Made by a program: the position numbers and the translations under genes
In this document: piece by piece, positions 52,427 through 61,826 of the stretch
Layout: every line of letters starts with the position of its first letter
Position numbering within the stretch: the first letter of the stretch is position 1
DNA from: Desulfobacteraceae bacterium
GTDB lineage: Bacteria; Desulfobacterota; Desulfobacteria; Desulfobacterales; Desulfobacteraceae
Direction: 5' to 3'
NCBI GenBank assembly: GCA_016743945.1
Contig: JADGFI010000016.1
Location: forward strand, 1-64,000
Length of the DNA stretch: 64,000 nt
The notes under the pieces: model-generated
Told to the model about the DNA's origin: nothing
Database searches by the model: none
The model's input: the letters and a program-made list of their open reading frames with translations, nothing else

Positions 52427-54016
52427 TTAATCTGTCAGAAGGGGCTGATCATTGATGATTCCCATGGGGTCTGCCCGAAAAATTCTTGAGTCCATCAAGC
52501 GAGGAGCCGTCGTTATGACCGGCTTGAAATCCATGTGGGCGAGGATATCGGTTTCAATATCTATTCCGGGTGCGATCTCAATGAGTTCCATTCCCTGGGG
52601 GGTTAGCTCGAAAACGCATCGTTCGGTTATGTAGAGTACCTTCTGGCCGGTTTTTATCGCATATTTCCCGCTAAAGGTGACATGCTCTACATGTTCCATG
52701 AACTTGATGAACTTTCCTTCCTTGTCAATGGAAATTTGTCCATCGTTGATGGAGACCTTTAACCCCCCAGCGGTAAAGGTTCCCATGAAAATAACCCTCT
52801 TTGCATTCTGTGTGATGTCTATGAAGCCTCCGGCACCAGCAAGTCTTGGGCCGAATTTGCTTACATTGAGATTTCCCTGGCTGTCTGCCTGAGCAAGGCC
52901 CAGAAATCCTATGTCCAGGCCTCCTCCATGGTAAAAATCGAATTGGGCTGGCTGGCCGATAATAGCCTGGGTGTTGGTGGCGGCACCGAAGTTGAGTCCT
53001 CCTGCCGGAAGCCCTCCGATTACGCCTGGTTCCGCCGTGAGGGTCATACTCTCAAGAAGTCCCTCTTCAAAGGCCACCGGTGCTACTCCTTCGGACATGC
53101 CGATGCCAAGGTTGACAATATCACCTCGTTCAAGTTCAAATGCTGCCCGGCGAGCGATGATTTTACGTTCGCTCATCTTCATGGGAGTAAGGGAGTTCAT
53201 GGGTACCTTGATTTCACCGCTGAAGGATGGATTGTACTCCACAGCAAATGTCTGCCAGTGATTTTCCGGTTTTGAGACCACAATATAATTGACAAGCACT
53301 CCGGGAATTTTCACCTGCTTGGGGCTCAATGTTCCACTTTGGGCGATTCTTTCCACGGCCACGATGACGATGCCCCCGGAGTTGTGGGCGGCCGTGGCAA
53401 TTTCAAGGGATTCCAGGGTCAGGGCCTCTTTTTCGCAGGTGATATTACCGTCCTCGTCGGCGGTGGTTCCCCTGATAATTCCGACGTTGATGGGAAGGGT
53501 CTTGTATGCCAGGTACTCTTTTCCGTCGAATTCTATCAGTTCAACGATCTCTTCGGTTGTGATGTCGTTGATTTTTCCGCCAGCATCCCTTGGGTCCACA
53601 AATGTGCCAAGCCCCACATGGCTTATGGTTCTCGGTTTGTGGGCCGCGATGTCCCGGTACATGTGGGAGATGATTCCCTGGGGAAGATTATAGCCGATCA
53701 CCTTGTTTTCAATGGCAAGTTTTGCAAGGTTGGGAGCAAGGCCCCAATGGCCACCGATCACCTTTTTTACAAGGCCTTCATGGCCGAAGTGGTTGAGGCC
53801 GCGTTTGTCACTGTCTCCCTGTCCTGCCGCATACATTATGGTGAGATCCTTGGGGTGTTTCTCGGCTAAAAAGTTTGTTTCAATTGCTTCGAAGATCTCT
53901 TCGGGAATAGCCGTTGCAACGAATCCGCCAAAGGCGATGGTGTCTTCATTGTTGATATGGTTTACGGCTTCTTGTGCCGAAACAATTTTTCCTTTAGTTT
54001 TTTTTATTTTTGTCAT
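52427..54016 (-). CDS. Acyl-CoA:carboxylate CoA-transferase, family I (YdiF-like)
   Basis: 529 residues containing both alpha and beta CoA-transferase halves in one chain, as in YdiF, propionate CoA-transferase and acetate CoA-transferases. The N-terminal part opens IVSAQEAVNHINNEDTIAFGGFV; the catalytic glutamate is in TAEPGVIGG. ATG at 54016 follows AGGAGTATTATTATC, and an open extension upstream is ignored. It moves CoA between acids such as acetate, propionate, 3-hydroxybutyrate or acetoacetate. It is divergent from the dehydrogenase-thiolase operon. Confidence 0.93.
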   Translation of the reverse strand: MTKIKKTKGKIVSAQEAVNHINNEDTIAFGGFVATAIPEEIFEAIETNFLAEKHPKDLTIMYAAGQGDSDKRGLNHFGHEGLVKKVIGGHWGLAPNLAKLAIENKVIGYNLPQGIISHMYRDIAAHKPRTISHVGLGTFVDPRDAGGKINDITTEEIVELIEFDGKEYLAYKTLPINVGIIRGTTADEDGNITCEKEALTLESLEIATAAHNSGGIVIVAVERIAQSGTLSPKQVKIPGVLVNYIVVSKPENHWQTFAVEYNPSFSGEIKVPMNSLTPMKMSERKIIARRAAFELERGDIVNLGIGMSEGVAPVAFEEGLLESMTLTAEPGVIGGLPAGGLNFGAATNTQAIIGQPAQFDFYHGGGLDIGFLGLAQADSQGNLNVSKFGPRLAGAGGFIDITQNAKRVIFMGTFTAGGLKVSINDGQISIDKEGKFIKFMEHVEHVTFSGKYAIKTGQKVLYITERCVFELTPQGMELIEIAPGIDIETDILAHMDFKPVITTAPRLMDSRIFRADPMGIINDQPLLTD

Positions 54017-54256
54017 GATAATAATACTCCTTTCTAGGGTGATAGATCTTGATGAAAAAACGCTGTCAATAAGTAATCTCAATTATTCAAGTTCCATGCC
54101 ATCATAATTCACGGCCATTGTGGCCCGATGGTATATCCCATCGCAGATTTGCTTTTTCCTTTTTTTTAAAAAATGGATTGGTTCGCTAATTGCATCTTTA
54201 TCAACTGCAGGATAGTTAGATTAAAATCCGTAACAACTAAAATAGGAGAGAATACA

Positions 54257-55042
54257 ATGTTGGAAATTAAAGATAGTGTGGCAGTTATAACTGGCGGAAG
54301 CGGTGGAATTGGCTTTGCCCTTGCAGAGTACTGGGTATCAAGGGGGGGAAAGGTGGTTCTGGCAGACATTGCTAAAGAGGCTCTTGAACGAGCTAAACAA
54401 CAGCTTAAGGGCGATGTTATCACAGTTGTCTGTAATGTAACAGATGAAAACGATTGTGCCATGCTGGCCGATACCGCCATTGAGGCCTTCGGCCAGATTA
54501 ATCTTGTGGCCCCTTTTGCCGGGATTATCATGGATGGACTGATGGTAGCCCCGGACCGGGAGACGGGAAAGGTTGTCAAGAAGATGTCCCTTGCGGCTTT
54601 TCAAAAGGTTGTTGACATCAACCTTACCGGGGTTTTTCTGACGGTGCGGGAGTGTTCGGAGAGGATGATCAACAACAAGTGCAAGGGGCTTATCTGTCTT
54701 ATCTCTTCCACGGGGTCCCTTGGGACTGCAGGTCAGATTAACTATTCATCCACAAAGGCTGCCATGGCCGTGATGCCAAAGGTTATTACGGCAGAATTTT
54801 TCCGGCGGGGGTTTGCCGATCGCATCCGATGTGCTGCGGTTGCACCGGGATATGTGGGGACCCCCATGGTCAAGAATATGAGCCAGAAGGCCCTGGACAA
54901 GATCCTTTCGGATGTCCCCATAAAAAGGCTTGTTGAGCCTGCTGAGGTTGTCTCCCTGGTGGGAGAGATTTATCGTAACGAGGCGCTTGCAGGGGATACC
55001 TATTTTATCCACGGCGGACTGAGGCTCGGATCAAGGGGATAA
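54257..55042 (+). CDS. Short-chain dehydrogenase/reductase
   Basis: 261 residues. ATG at 54257 follows AATAGGAGAGAATACA. It has the cofactor motif TGGSGGIG, the catalytic serine in LISSTGSLG and Tyr-x3-Lys in NYSSTKAA. It resembles FabG/3-hydroxybutyrate dehydrogenase-type enzymes and ends LAGDTYFIHGGLRLG. Together with the thiolase 29 bases downstream it could oxidise a 3-hydroxyacid or 3-hydroxyacyl-CoA to the 3-oxo form for cleavage. Confidence 0.93.
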   Translation: MLEIKDSVAVITGGSGGIGFALAEYWVSRGGKVVLADIAKEALERAKQQLKGDVITVVCNVTDENDCAMLADTAIEAFGQINLVAPFAGIIMDGLMVAPDRETGKVVKKMSLAAFQKVVDINLTGVFLTVRECSERMINNKCKGLICLISSTGSLGTAGQINYSSTKAAMAVMPKVITAEFFRRGFADRIRCAAVAPGYVGTPMVKNMSQKALDKILSDVPIKRLVEPAEVVSLVGEIYRNEALAGDTYFIHGGLRLGSRG

Positions 55043-55071
55043 CTAAATAATTAAACTAGGGAGAACGTATA

Positions 55072-56361
55072 ATGAAAGAAGCAGTGATTGTAAGCGGCGC
55101 AAGGACAGCCATTGGCAACTTTGGAGGCGGATTAAAGACGGTGTCTGCAAAGGATCTCGGGGCAATCGTAATCAAGGAAGCAATTCAACGTACAGGCTTC
55201 AGGCCCGGTGTCGGCGGGAAGGTCAGCGCATTTGGGCCTGAACAACTCAGGGACCAGGAGCGGCTTGGGATCGAGAAGCCCCTGGAAGCATGGTCGGATT
55301 CATTGGAGCCCTTTTATATAGACGAGGTGATAATGGGAAACGTTCTCCAGGCTGGCCAAGGTCAGAACCCGGCACGCCAGGCCATGATTCGGGCTGGTGT
55401 TCCCAAGGAGACGCCCGCCGTGACCGTGAACAAAATCTGCGGTTCCGGGCTTAAGGCAATTGCCATGGGAGCGGCCTCGATCATGGCAGGCCAGGCCGAT
55501 GTGATCGTTGCAGGGGGGCAAGAAAGTATGAGCACAGCGCCCATGGCCCTTTCCAAGGCTCGCTGGGGTCACAGGATGGAGCTTTCCGGAGTAGGAGAGA
55601 TTCATGACCTCATGGTATTTGACGGGCTCTATGAGATTTTTTACGGTTATCACATGGGCGTAACTGCGGAAAATATTGCACACCTTTACGGCATCGGTCG
55701 CAGGGAGCAGGATGAACTTGGGGTTCTGAGCCATGAGCGTGCAAGGCGTGCCATCCAGGAGGGGGTGTTCAAGGAGGAAATTGTCCCTGTTACCATTCGC
55801 TCCAGGCGCGGGGATGTGATATTTGATACCGATGAACGACCCATGGATACAACCCTAGAGAAAATGGCAAAGCTGAGACCTGCGTTTAAAAAAGAGGGTA
55901 CGGTCACCGCGGGAAATGCTTCCGGTATCAATGATGCGGCCGCAGCCGTTGTCATGATGAGTCGGGATCGGGCCGAGGAGCTTGGACTCGAACCCCTGGT
56001 GACGATCAAGGCCTTTTCCGCAGGAGGTCTTGATCCCGCTTACATGGGGCTTGGACCCGTGCCTGCAGTCAAAAGAGTGCTTGCGGCGACGAACATGACC
56101 ATTGATGACATGGATATGATTGAACTTAATGAGGCCTTTGCCTCCCAGGCCATCGGCTGCATGCGGGAGCTTGGCATAGAGACGGACAGGCCCAACGAGC
56201 TTGGGTCCGGCATATCCCTTGGCCACCCTATTGGCTGCACAGGAGCCAGACAGATGGTGACAGGTATTCAAAATATGAAGAGAAAAGGGTATGCCACCGG
56301 GCTTATTACCATGTGTATCGGCGGGGGCATGGGCATGGCCATGGTTGTTGAACGTAATTAG
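55072..56361 (+). CDS. Thiolase (acetyl-CoA C-acetyltransferase family) with N-terminal insertion
   Basis: 429 residues. The active-site cysteine is in KICGSGLKAIAMG, with NEAFASQ, GHPIGCTGAR and the second cysteine in TMCIGGGMG. Compared with the thiolase at 23422, about 38 extra residues (about 46-83, GVGGKVSAFGPEQLRDQERL and on) are inserted before the YIDEVIMGN strand. The loop before GHPIG reads NELGSGISL instead of the usual NVNGGAIAL. Both hint at an unusual acyl substrate. AGGGAGAACGTATA precedes the ATG. Confidence 0.92.
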   Translation: MKEAVIVSGARTAIGNFGGGLKTVSAKDLGAIVIKEAIQRTGFRPGVGGKVSAFGPEQLRDQERLGIEKPLEAWSDSLEPFYIDEVIMGNVLQAGQGQNPARQAMIRAGVPKETPAVTVNKICGSGLKAIAMGAASIMAGQADVIVAGGQESMSTAPMALSKARWGHRMELSGVGEIHDLMVFDGLYEIFYGYHMGVTAENIAHLYGIGRREQDELGVLSHERARRAIQEGVFKEEIVPVTIRSRRGDVIFDTDERPMDTTLEKMAKLRPAFKKEGTVTAGNASGINDAAAAVVMMSRDRAEELGLEPLVTIKAFSAGGLDPAYMGLGPVPAVKRVLAATNMTIDDMDMIELNEAFASQAIGCMRELGIETDRPNELGSGISLGHPIGCTGARQMVTGIQNMKRKGYATGLITMCIGGGMGMAMVVERN

Positions 56362-56406
56362 ATTGATGTTTGGAAAAACAGTTTAAAACAAGCAGGAGAT
56401 CGTTGT

Positions 56407-57750
56407 ATGACCGAGTTTTCGTCCAAGCGTTTTGAGTTTATGAAATGGCTGATATTTCTCATCCTTGTATTGTCCTATATCCTTGTCTATTTCCACCGCA
56501 TGTCACCGGGCATCATCGCCGATGAGCTCATGGCTTCCTTTGATGCCGATGGGGTGACCCTGGGGTCCCTTGCCGCCACTTATTTCATTGTTTACGCAAT
56601 GATGCAGATTCCTTCCGGAGTGCTGGCCGATACCCTTGGCACCAGGACCGCCATTGTTTTCGGTAACACCCTTGCAGGAGTTGGATCCATCCTCTTCGGT
56701 CTTGCCACTTCATTTTCAATGGCAAGCTGTGGAAGGCTTCTGGTGGGCTTCGGGGTGTCGGTTGTGTTTGTAAGCATCATGAAGAGCAATTCCACGTGGT
56801 TTAGCGAGCGGCGTTACGGGTTCATGAGCGGTCTTACACTCTTTGTGGGCAATATGGGGTCTGTGCTTGCAGCAGGTCCTTTGGCTGCAATCCTTGGTCT
56901 TTTTTTGTGGCGAACTGTTTTTATCACCATGGGAGGGGTCTCCCTCTGCCTTGCCGGGGCCGGGTTACTCTTTGTAAGAAACCGGCCCGAAGATCTTGGC
57001 TTCCCCTCCATCCGGGAGATGGAGGGGAAGCCTCCTGCAGTAAAAAGAGAGCAGCACTGGATCAGGGATCTTGCCGGGGTGATCACGGTTACAAGGCTCT
57101 GGCCGGGGTTCTGGGTCCAGTTCGGAATGATCGGCGGGCTCTACTCTTTCATGGGACTCTGGGCCATCCCCTATCTTCGGGATATGTACAGCTTTGACCG
57201 GGGGGGGGCCGCCCGTTACCTCACCCTGATGCTGGTCGCCTTTGCCCTGGGATCCCTTTTTCTGGGCTGGCTTTCCGATCGTATGGGAAGGCGCAAACCC
57301 ATCCTTGTTTGCGGTACCGTTGTCTACGTCCTTGTTTGGGGTGCCATGGTCACCTTTTCATGGGCCAGCGTGTTCATGATCTACCTTTATTTTTTTATGC
57401 TCGGATTTGCAGGTGCTTCCTTTGTGGTTACCTTTGCCTGCGCCAAGGAGATCATTGGTCCTCATCTCTCCGGCATGGCGGTGAGTGTTGTTAATACTGG
57501 GGCATTTCTTGGCACAAGCCTGATGCAGCCCCTGTTCGGGTATATCCTTGATATGGGGTGGGACGGGAAGATTGTCAACAACGTCAGGGTCTATTCCCCG
57601 TCCGATTACCAGAATGCCCTGATCATGATGCTTTTTTTTGGCATCATCGGGGTGATGGGGGCCCTGTGCATAACCGAGACCTATTGCAAAAATATATCAG
57701 ACGGTGCCCCCGGCCCCTCACAGGTTAACCCTGGCTTGACATCATCTTAG
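56407..57750 (+). CDS. Major facilitator superfamily transporter
   Basis: 447 residues with 12 predicted membrane spans. MFS loop signatures are visible: RMSPGIIADEL after the first span, DTLGTRTAIVFG between spans 2 and 3, and LSDRMGRRKPI between spans 8 and 9. It resembles organic-anion or nitrate/sialic-acid-like members, but the substrate cannot be told. It begins 45 bases after the thiolase stop and ends the operon that moves a hydroxy- or keto-acid inward. Confidence 0.93.
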   Translation: MTEFSSKRFEFMKWLIFLILVLSYILVYFHRMSPGIIADELMASFDADGVTLGSLAATYFIVYAMMQIPSGVLADTLGTRTAIVFGNTLAGVGSILFGLATSFSMASCGRLLVGFGVSVVFVSIMKSNSTWFSERRYGFMSGLTLFVGNMGSVLAAGPLAAILGLFLWRTVFITMGGVSLCLAGAGLLFVRNRPEDLGFPSIREMEGKPPAVKREQHWIRDLAGVITVTRLWPGFWVQFGMIGGLYSFMGLWAIPYLRDMYSFDRGGAARYLTLMLVAFALGSLFLGWLSDRMGRRKPILVCGTVVYVLVWGAMVTFSWASVFMIYLYFFMLGFAGASFVVTFACAKEIIGPHLSGMAVSVVNTGAFLGTSLMQPLFGYILDMGWDGKIVNNVRVYSPSDYQNALIMMLFFGIIGVMGALCITETYCKNISDGAPGPSQVNPGLTSS

Positions 57751-57806
57751 TCAGATGCATGATCCTGGCCCATAGTATTGTTGCTGGTATATATAAAGGA
57801 TTTTTA

Positions 57807-58148
57807 ATGGGTAGAATTTTAGTTGGTACTCTAGCCTGGTTTGGATTTGGGGTTATTGCCGTGGAAATGGTCAATAATTATGATATTTTTGCGTTTAAAA
57901 TAAATGCTGTTTTAGTAGCCGTTATTATGGCATTGGTGTGTTTTATTTCACAGCTCATATTATCCCGCTATAAAGAAAAAGCAATGGCTTCCGCTGATGG
58001 TGAAAAGGCTTATAAAAAAATATTAGTTCGTTATTATTTTATATTGGGCTTGATCGGGTTTATTGCTTTTATAAGTATTCCTGCTATCTGGTGGGGAGTT
58101 ATGAAACAATTGGCAGGCCTGGGCCATGGAGATGTAAGAACTTTTTAA
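57807..58148 (+). CDS. Small membrane protein of unknown function
   Basis: 113 residues. ATG at 57807 follows TAAAGGATTTTTA; an ATG 16 codons earlier lacks a ribosome site. There are three hydrophobic spans (about 4-24, 33-53 and 76-100) joined by a Lys-rich cytoplasmic loop (SRYKEKAMASADGEKAYKK). No family is recognised. Composition is more AT-rich than in the MFS gene just before it. It is convergent with the Kef-type antiporter gene. Confidence 0.75.
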   Translation: MGRILVGTLAWFGFGVIAVEMVNNYDIFAFKINAVLVAVIMALVCFISQLILSRYKEKAMASADGEKAYKKILVRYYFILGLIGFIAFISIPAIWWGVMKQLAGLGHGDVRTF

Positions 58149-58166
58149 ACAAAGGCTTGTTTCATT

Positions 58167-59747
58167 TCAATGGGTTTCTTTTGGGGCAATTAATTGGCAG
58201 ACATGATCTGAAAATCCCGCGCCTGCCTCGGCATAAATATCCAGGACAATGTCAATACCGGCTTCCTCAAGGGGGGCTATTTCATCCTTGTACTGGGCGA
58301 TTGCGGCAAGTGTTCCAACACGGGGAAAGGCTGAAATCCTTTTTGCCACCGATAAATTAGCCCCATGGGACATGGCCAGAAGTCCCAGGTTGATTTGCTG
58401 GGGCGCTGTCATTCCACGCTGCCAGAAATCATCATCCGATGCATCTGCGTGGATCACTTTCCGGCCTTGTTTGATATGGTATGCGACACGATCTTCATCG
58501 AAATCAATTCCAATGACCTGCCTGCCATAACGCTGTTTTAAAGTGTCGTAGGCACCAGTGCCAATTCGGCCCATCCCATAGACCGCAACCGTGGCAGTGC
58601 CAATATCAACCAGATCATCTCCCGGCAGGCGGGTTTGGGTCTCAAACCGTCTGAGAAATAAATTCCAGCGACAATAGAGTTGGTTTGTCAGATTGATGGC
58701 AGGCGAGGCAATCATCATGGAGATTGACAGGGCAACCGCCAGGATCACCAGCCATTCGCTGCCAAACCACCCTTGGGTGACGCCCAGGGCTCCGATAATC
58801 AGCCCGAATTCGCTATAATTTGTCAGGTTCATGGCCGTGCGCAGGGAGGTCCGGGCCCGGAGGGAAAACCGGGTGAGCAACCAGAAGAAAAGGATGGCCT
58901 TGATGGGGACAAGGGCCACCAGCAAAAGGGCGGTTCCTGCCATCTCAAGGGTGGGCAGGTCGGCCATGCCGATGGTCAGGAAAAAACCCACAAGAAACAT
59001 ATCCTTGAAACCGAACATGGCCTTGGCAAGTTCGTCGGTTTTGGCGTATCCGGCCAGAAGCATTCCAAGGACCAGGGCGCCCAGGTCCGGCTTGAGCCCC
59101 ACAGATTCAAACAACCCGGCACCGGCAATGGGCAAAATGCAGGATAGCAGCACCAGAAGTTCCCCATGGCCGCTCTTATCCAATAACCCCATGAGGGGCT
59201 TTCTTAAAAAGAACAGACCAACCAGTCCCAGGGCAAGGGGGGAGGGGATCTTGCCGCTGGAGATGGTTATGAAAATCACGGCGAACATGTCCTGGATGAC
59301 CAGAATGCCAATGGCCAGGCTGCCGTGTTTTGAAGACATCTCTCCTTTTTCTTCAAGAATTTTTACCGCAAAAACCGTACTGGAAAAACTTAAGGCAAAG
59401 GCAATGATAAAGCAAGAGGGCAGGGACAGCTTGCTGAAAAATGAGAGCCCGGCCAGGCTCACCCCATGGATGAGAGCACCCAACAGCACCACCATGGTGA
59501 TCATATGTAGAGAGGCGGTTCCCCAGATTTGAGGGGCCATCAATTTTTTTATTTTCACTTTTAAGCCGATACTGAAAAGCAACAAAATAATACCGGTCTC
59601 AGACAATTGATGCAGGGCTTGGGTGGTCTCAACTCCAAATAAGTTGAGGACAAATCCAGCAGCAAGGAACCCGATAAGGGGTGGTAATCCAATCTGCTTG
59701 GCAGCAAATCCAAAAACAAATGCCGTGGCAATTAATACTATATTCAT
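58167..59747 (-). CDS. Kef-type cation/proton antiporter with NAD-binding domain
   Basis: 526 residues. About 12 membrane spans of the CPA2 monovalent cation:proton antiporter fold (LSETGIILLLFSIGLKV, SFSSTVFAVKILEEKGE) are followed by a C-terminal TrkA-N Rossmann domain (VAVYGMGRIGTGAYDTL, GIDFDEDRVAYH). The TrkA-C part of some KefB proteins is missing. It exports K+ or Na+ in exchange for protons, gated by NAD(H) or a related ligand. Confidence 0.93.
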   Translation of the reverse strand: MNIVLIATAFVFGFAAKQIGLPPLIGFLAAGFVLNLFGVETTQALHQLSETGIILLLFSIGLKVKIKKLMAPQIWGTASLHMITMVVLLGALIHGVSLAGLSFFSKLSLPSCFIIAFALSFSSTVFAVKILEEKGEMSSKHGSLAIGILVIQDMFAVIFITISSGKIPSPLALGLVGLFFLRKPLMGLLDKSGHGELLVLLSCILPIAGAGLFESVGLKPDLGALVLGMLLAGYAKTDELAKAMFGFKDMFLVGFFLTIGMADLPTLEMAGTALLLVALVPIKAILFFWLLTRFSLRARTSLRTAMNLTNYSEFGLIIGALGVTQGWFGSEWLVILAVALSISMMIASPAINLTNQLYCRWNLFLRRFETQTRLPGDDLVDIGTATVAVYGMGRIGTGAYDTLKQRYGRQVIGIDFDEDRVAYHIKQGRKVIHADASDDDFWQRGMTAPQQINLGLLAMSHGANLSVAKRISAFPRVGTLAAIAQYKDEIAPLEEAGIDIVLDIYAEAGAGFSDHVCQLIAPKETH

Positions 59748-60064
59748 GGGCGTTTTAAAAATTCAGTGTCTGGTTTAATCGTTCAATCAAAAGGCCGTCA
59801 ATTTGAATATTCTATAAGAAGACTGGAAATGTCAAGTGTATAAATTATGTCTAAAATCAGGGGGCTTTTTTAAAGGGAGATATTTACCATTAATCAGGAG
59901 GTAAAAATCCTTTGCTTTACAGTAATGAATATCTTAATATAAAAGTTTATTGAAGGGGGCTTTGGTTTTGAGCAGGCAAGATTTTTAGGACAAAGCAATT
60001 TGCAAAGGCCCATATATATATTAAAAAACAAGGTTAATTATAATTAAAGTTGATGGAGGGAATA
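59748..60064 (+). promoter_or_regulatory. Upstream region of the branched-chain aminotransferase gene
   Basis: 317 bases between divergent genes. A plus-strand promoter candidate is TTTACA (59916-59921) with TATAAA (59938-59943), 16 bases apart. A perfect AGGAGGT at 59896 is followed nine bases on by a 13-codon frame starting TTG at 59912 and stopping at 59953; since it overlaps the promoter candidate, at most one of the two is real. No other gene is seen. Confidence 0.4.
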
Positions 60065-61129
60065 ATGGATATTAAAGTGACCCGGGTTGCCAAAACAGGT
60101 ACCCGGCCAAAGGATGCAGATCTGGGATTTGGTACGGCATTCACAGACCATATGTTTGTGATGGATTATTCAGTTGACAAGGGCTGGCATGATCCGCGCA
60201 TCGAACCCTATGCCGATTTTTCAATGTCCCCGGCTGCCATGGTATTGCACTATGGACAGGCGATTTTTGAAGGGCTCAAGGCCTATAAAACACCGGATAA
60301 TAAGATTCAGCTCTTCCGGGCCCGGGATAATTTTGCGCGGATGAACCGGTCTGCCAAGGGGCTTTGTATTCCTGAACTGGATATTGATCTTGTCATGGGT
60401 GCCCTGAAACAATTGGTTAAACTGGAAGAAAACTGGATTCCCGAAACCCTTGGTACCTCTTTGTATATCCGGCCGACCATTATTGCCACTGATCCCTTCC
60501 TGGGGGTGAGATCCTCTTTTACCTTTAAGTTTTATATAATTCTTTGTTCTGTGGGCGCCTATTATGCCGAAGGATTTAACCCGGTAAAAATCTGGGTTGC
60601 CAAGGACCATGTCCGGGCAGTTCGCAGGGGGGTTGGTGAGTTTAAAACGGCTGCTAACTATGCGGCCAGTCTCAGTGCAGGGGAACATGCAAAAAAAGAG
60701 GGGTATGCCCAGGTTTTGTGGTTGGATGCTCTTGAAATGAAATATATCGAAGAAGTCGGTGCCATGAATATCTTTTTTATTATTAAGGGTGAATTGGTCA
60801 CACCAAACTTAAGCGGCAGTATTTTGCCCGGAATTACCCGGTACTCTGTCATTGACCTGGCAAAAAAATGGGGGATGACGGTATCGGAACGAAAAATCAG
60901 TATTGATGAGATCTTCACGGCCAGTGAAGACGGAAGCCTCACTGAAGTCTTTGGATCGGGAACAGCTGCTGTTATTTCACCCGTGGGCGAGATCCGTTAT
61001 GGCGACCGGGTCATCAACATTGGTGATGGCATGCCGGGCAAGACATCAATGAAATTTTATGATGCATTGACTGGCATTCAATACGGAAAAGAACAAGACA
61101 CGGAAAATTGGATTGAAGTTGTCGAATAA
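60065..61129 (+). CDS. ilvE: Branched-chain amino acid aminotransferase
   Basis: 354 residues, fold IV PLP enzyme of the larger bacterial/eukaryotic BCAT type. ATG at 60065 follows GGAGGGAATA. LHYGQAIFEGLKAYK, LYIRPTIIATD, the PLP lysine in EFKTAANYAASL and EVFGSGTAAVISPVG are diagnostic. It interconverts leucine, isoleucine and valine with their 2-oxoacids. It is the first of a group with an XRE-cupin regulator and an acyl-CoA dehydrogenase and could open leucine breakdown. Confidence 0.95.
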   Translation: MDIKVTRVAKTGTRPKDADLGFGTAFTDHMFVMDYSVDKGWHDPRIEPYADFSMSPAAMVLHYGQAIFEGLKAYKTPDNKIQLFRARDNFARMNRSAKGLCIPELDIDLVMGALKQLVKLEENWIPETLGTSLYIRPTIIATDPFLGVRSSFTFKFYIILCSVGAYYAEGFNPVKIWVAKDHVRAVRRGVGEFKTAANYAASLSAGEHAKKEGYAQVLWLDALEMKYIEEVGAMNIFFIIKGELVTPNLSGSILPGITRYSVIDLAKKWGMTVSERKISIDEIFTASEDGSLTEVFGSGTAAVISPVGEIRYGDRVINIGDGMPGKTSMKFYDALTGIQYGKEQDTENWIEVVE

Positions 61130-61207
61130 CTCTTTTGCGTAAAGAGAAAAGAGATATCGATTTTGTTGTTTAACCATGGATAAATGAGCGGATAAACGAG
61201 CAAGAAA

Positions 61208-61223
61208 GAACGTTCGCTCAATC
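61208..61223 (+). promoter_or_regulatory. Degenerate TetR-type operator, site 4
   Basis: GAACGTTCGCTCAATC matches the palindrome at 39594 in 13 of 16 positions. It lies 41 bases upstream of the XRE-cupin start. It contains GAACGTTC as a perfect 8-bp palindrome, so it may instead serve another regulator. Confidence 0.5.
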
Positions 61224-61263
61224 AAAAATGAAGTTTGAAAGATCTCAAACTATTGGAGAACCA

Positions 61264-61809
61264 ATGGCTAAAAAGAAAGAAATAACCCCCATCGGAACAC
61301 GAATCAGACGGGCCAGGCTGGGAAAGAAGATGAGCCTGGACACCATGGCAAATGAAACAGGGCTGGCAAAGGCGGTTATTAAAAAGATTGAAGGCGGAGA
61401 AAAAAGACCCTCCGTGGGAACCTTGCTTCAGATCTCAAGGACCCTTCAACTGGATTCGGGCTTTCTGCTCAAAGAGCAGGAAGACACCCAGGAAGAACGC
61501 TCCCAGGCCTATACCAAAAGAACGGACAATTATGCCTATACCCCCTTGACACCGGGGGCGGAGAACAAGCATTTAAAGGCATTCCGCATTGTGGTAGATG
61601 CAAAGACCAGCCATGACGGTGTGGGGTTCCACCACGAAGGTGAAGAGTTCGTCTATGTCCTTGCCGGCGGGGTGGAAGTTCAGGTGGGGGACCATGTCAA
61701 TGTCTTGGAACCAGGGGATTCTCTCCATTTTAATTCAGGGATCAAACATGACCTGCGCAATACCTCAGATACAGATGCGGAATTGATTGTGGTCGTCTAT
61801 GCCCCCTAA
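61264..61809 (+). CDS. XRE-family regulator with C-terminal cupin
   Basis: 181 residues; ATG at 61264 follows GGAGAACCA (an ATG 12 codons earlier is possible). An XRE helix-turn-helix at about residues 9-65 (IRRARLGKKMSLDTMANETG, IEGGEKRPSVGTL) is followed by a cupin at about 100-180 with FHHEGEEFVYVLAGGVEVQVG and LEPGDSLHFNSGIKHDL, keeping His and Glu residues that can hold a metal. It shares the layout of the regulator at 11034, and again sits in front of acyl-CoA genes. It ends 17 bases before the dehydrogenase start. Confidence 0.93.
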   Translation: MAKKKEITPIGTRIRRARLGKKMSLDTMANETGLAKAVIKKIEGGEKRPSVGTLLQISRTLQLDSGFLLKEQEDTQEERSQAYTKRTDNYAYTPLTPGAENKHLKAFRIVVDAKTSHDGVGFHHEGEEFVYVLAGGVEVQVGDHVNVLEPGDSLHFNSGIKHDLRNTSDTDAELIVVVYAP

Positions 61810-61826
61810 TGATAAAGGAGTTACCC

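Noticed and set aside
59912..59953. Leader peptide before the branched-chain aminotransferase
   Set aside because: Good ribosome site but it overlaps the likely promoter, lacks a run of branched-chain codons and has no attenuator hairpin.
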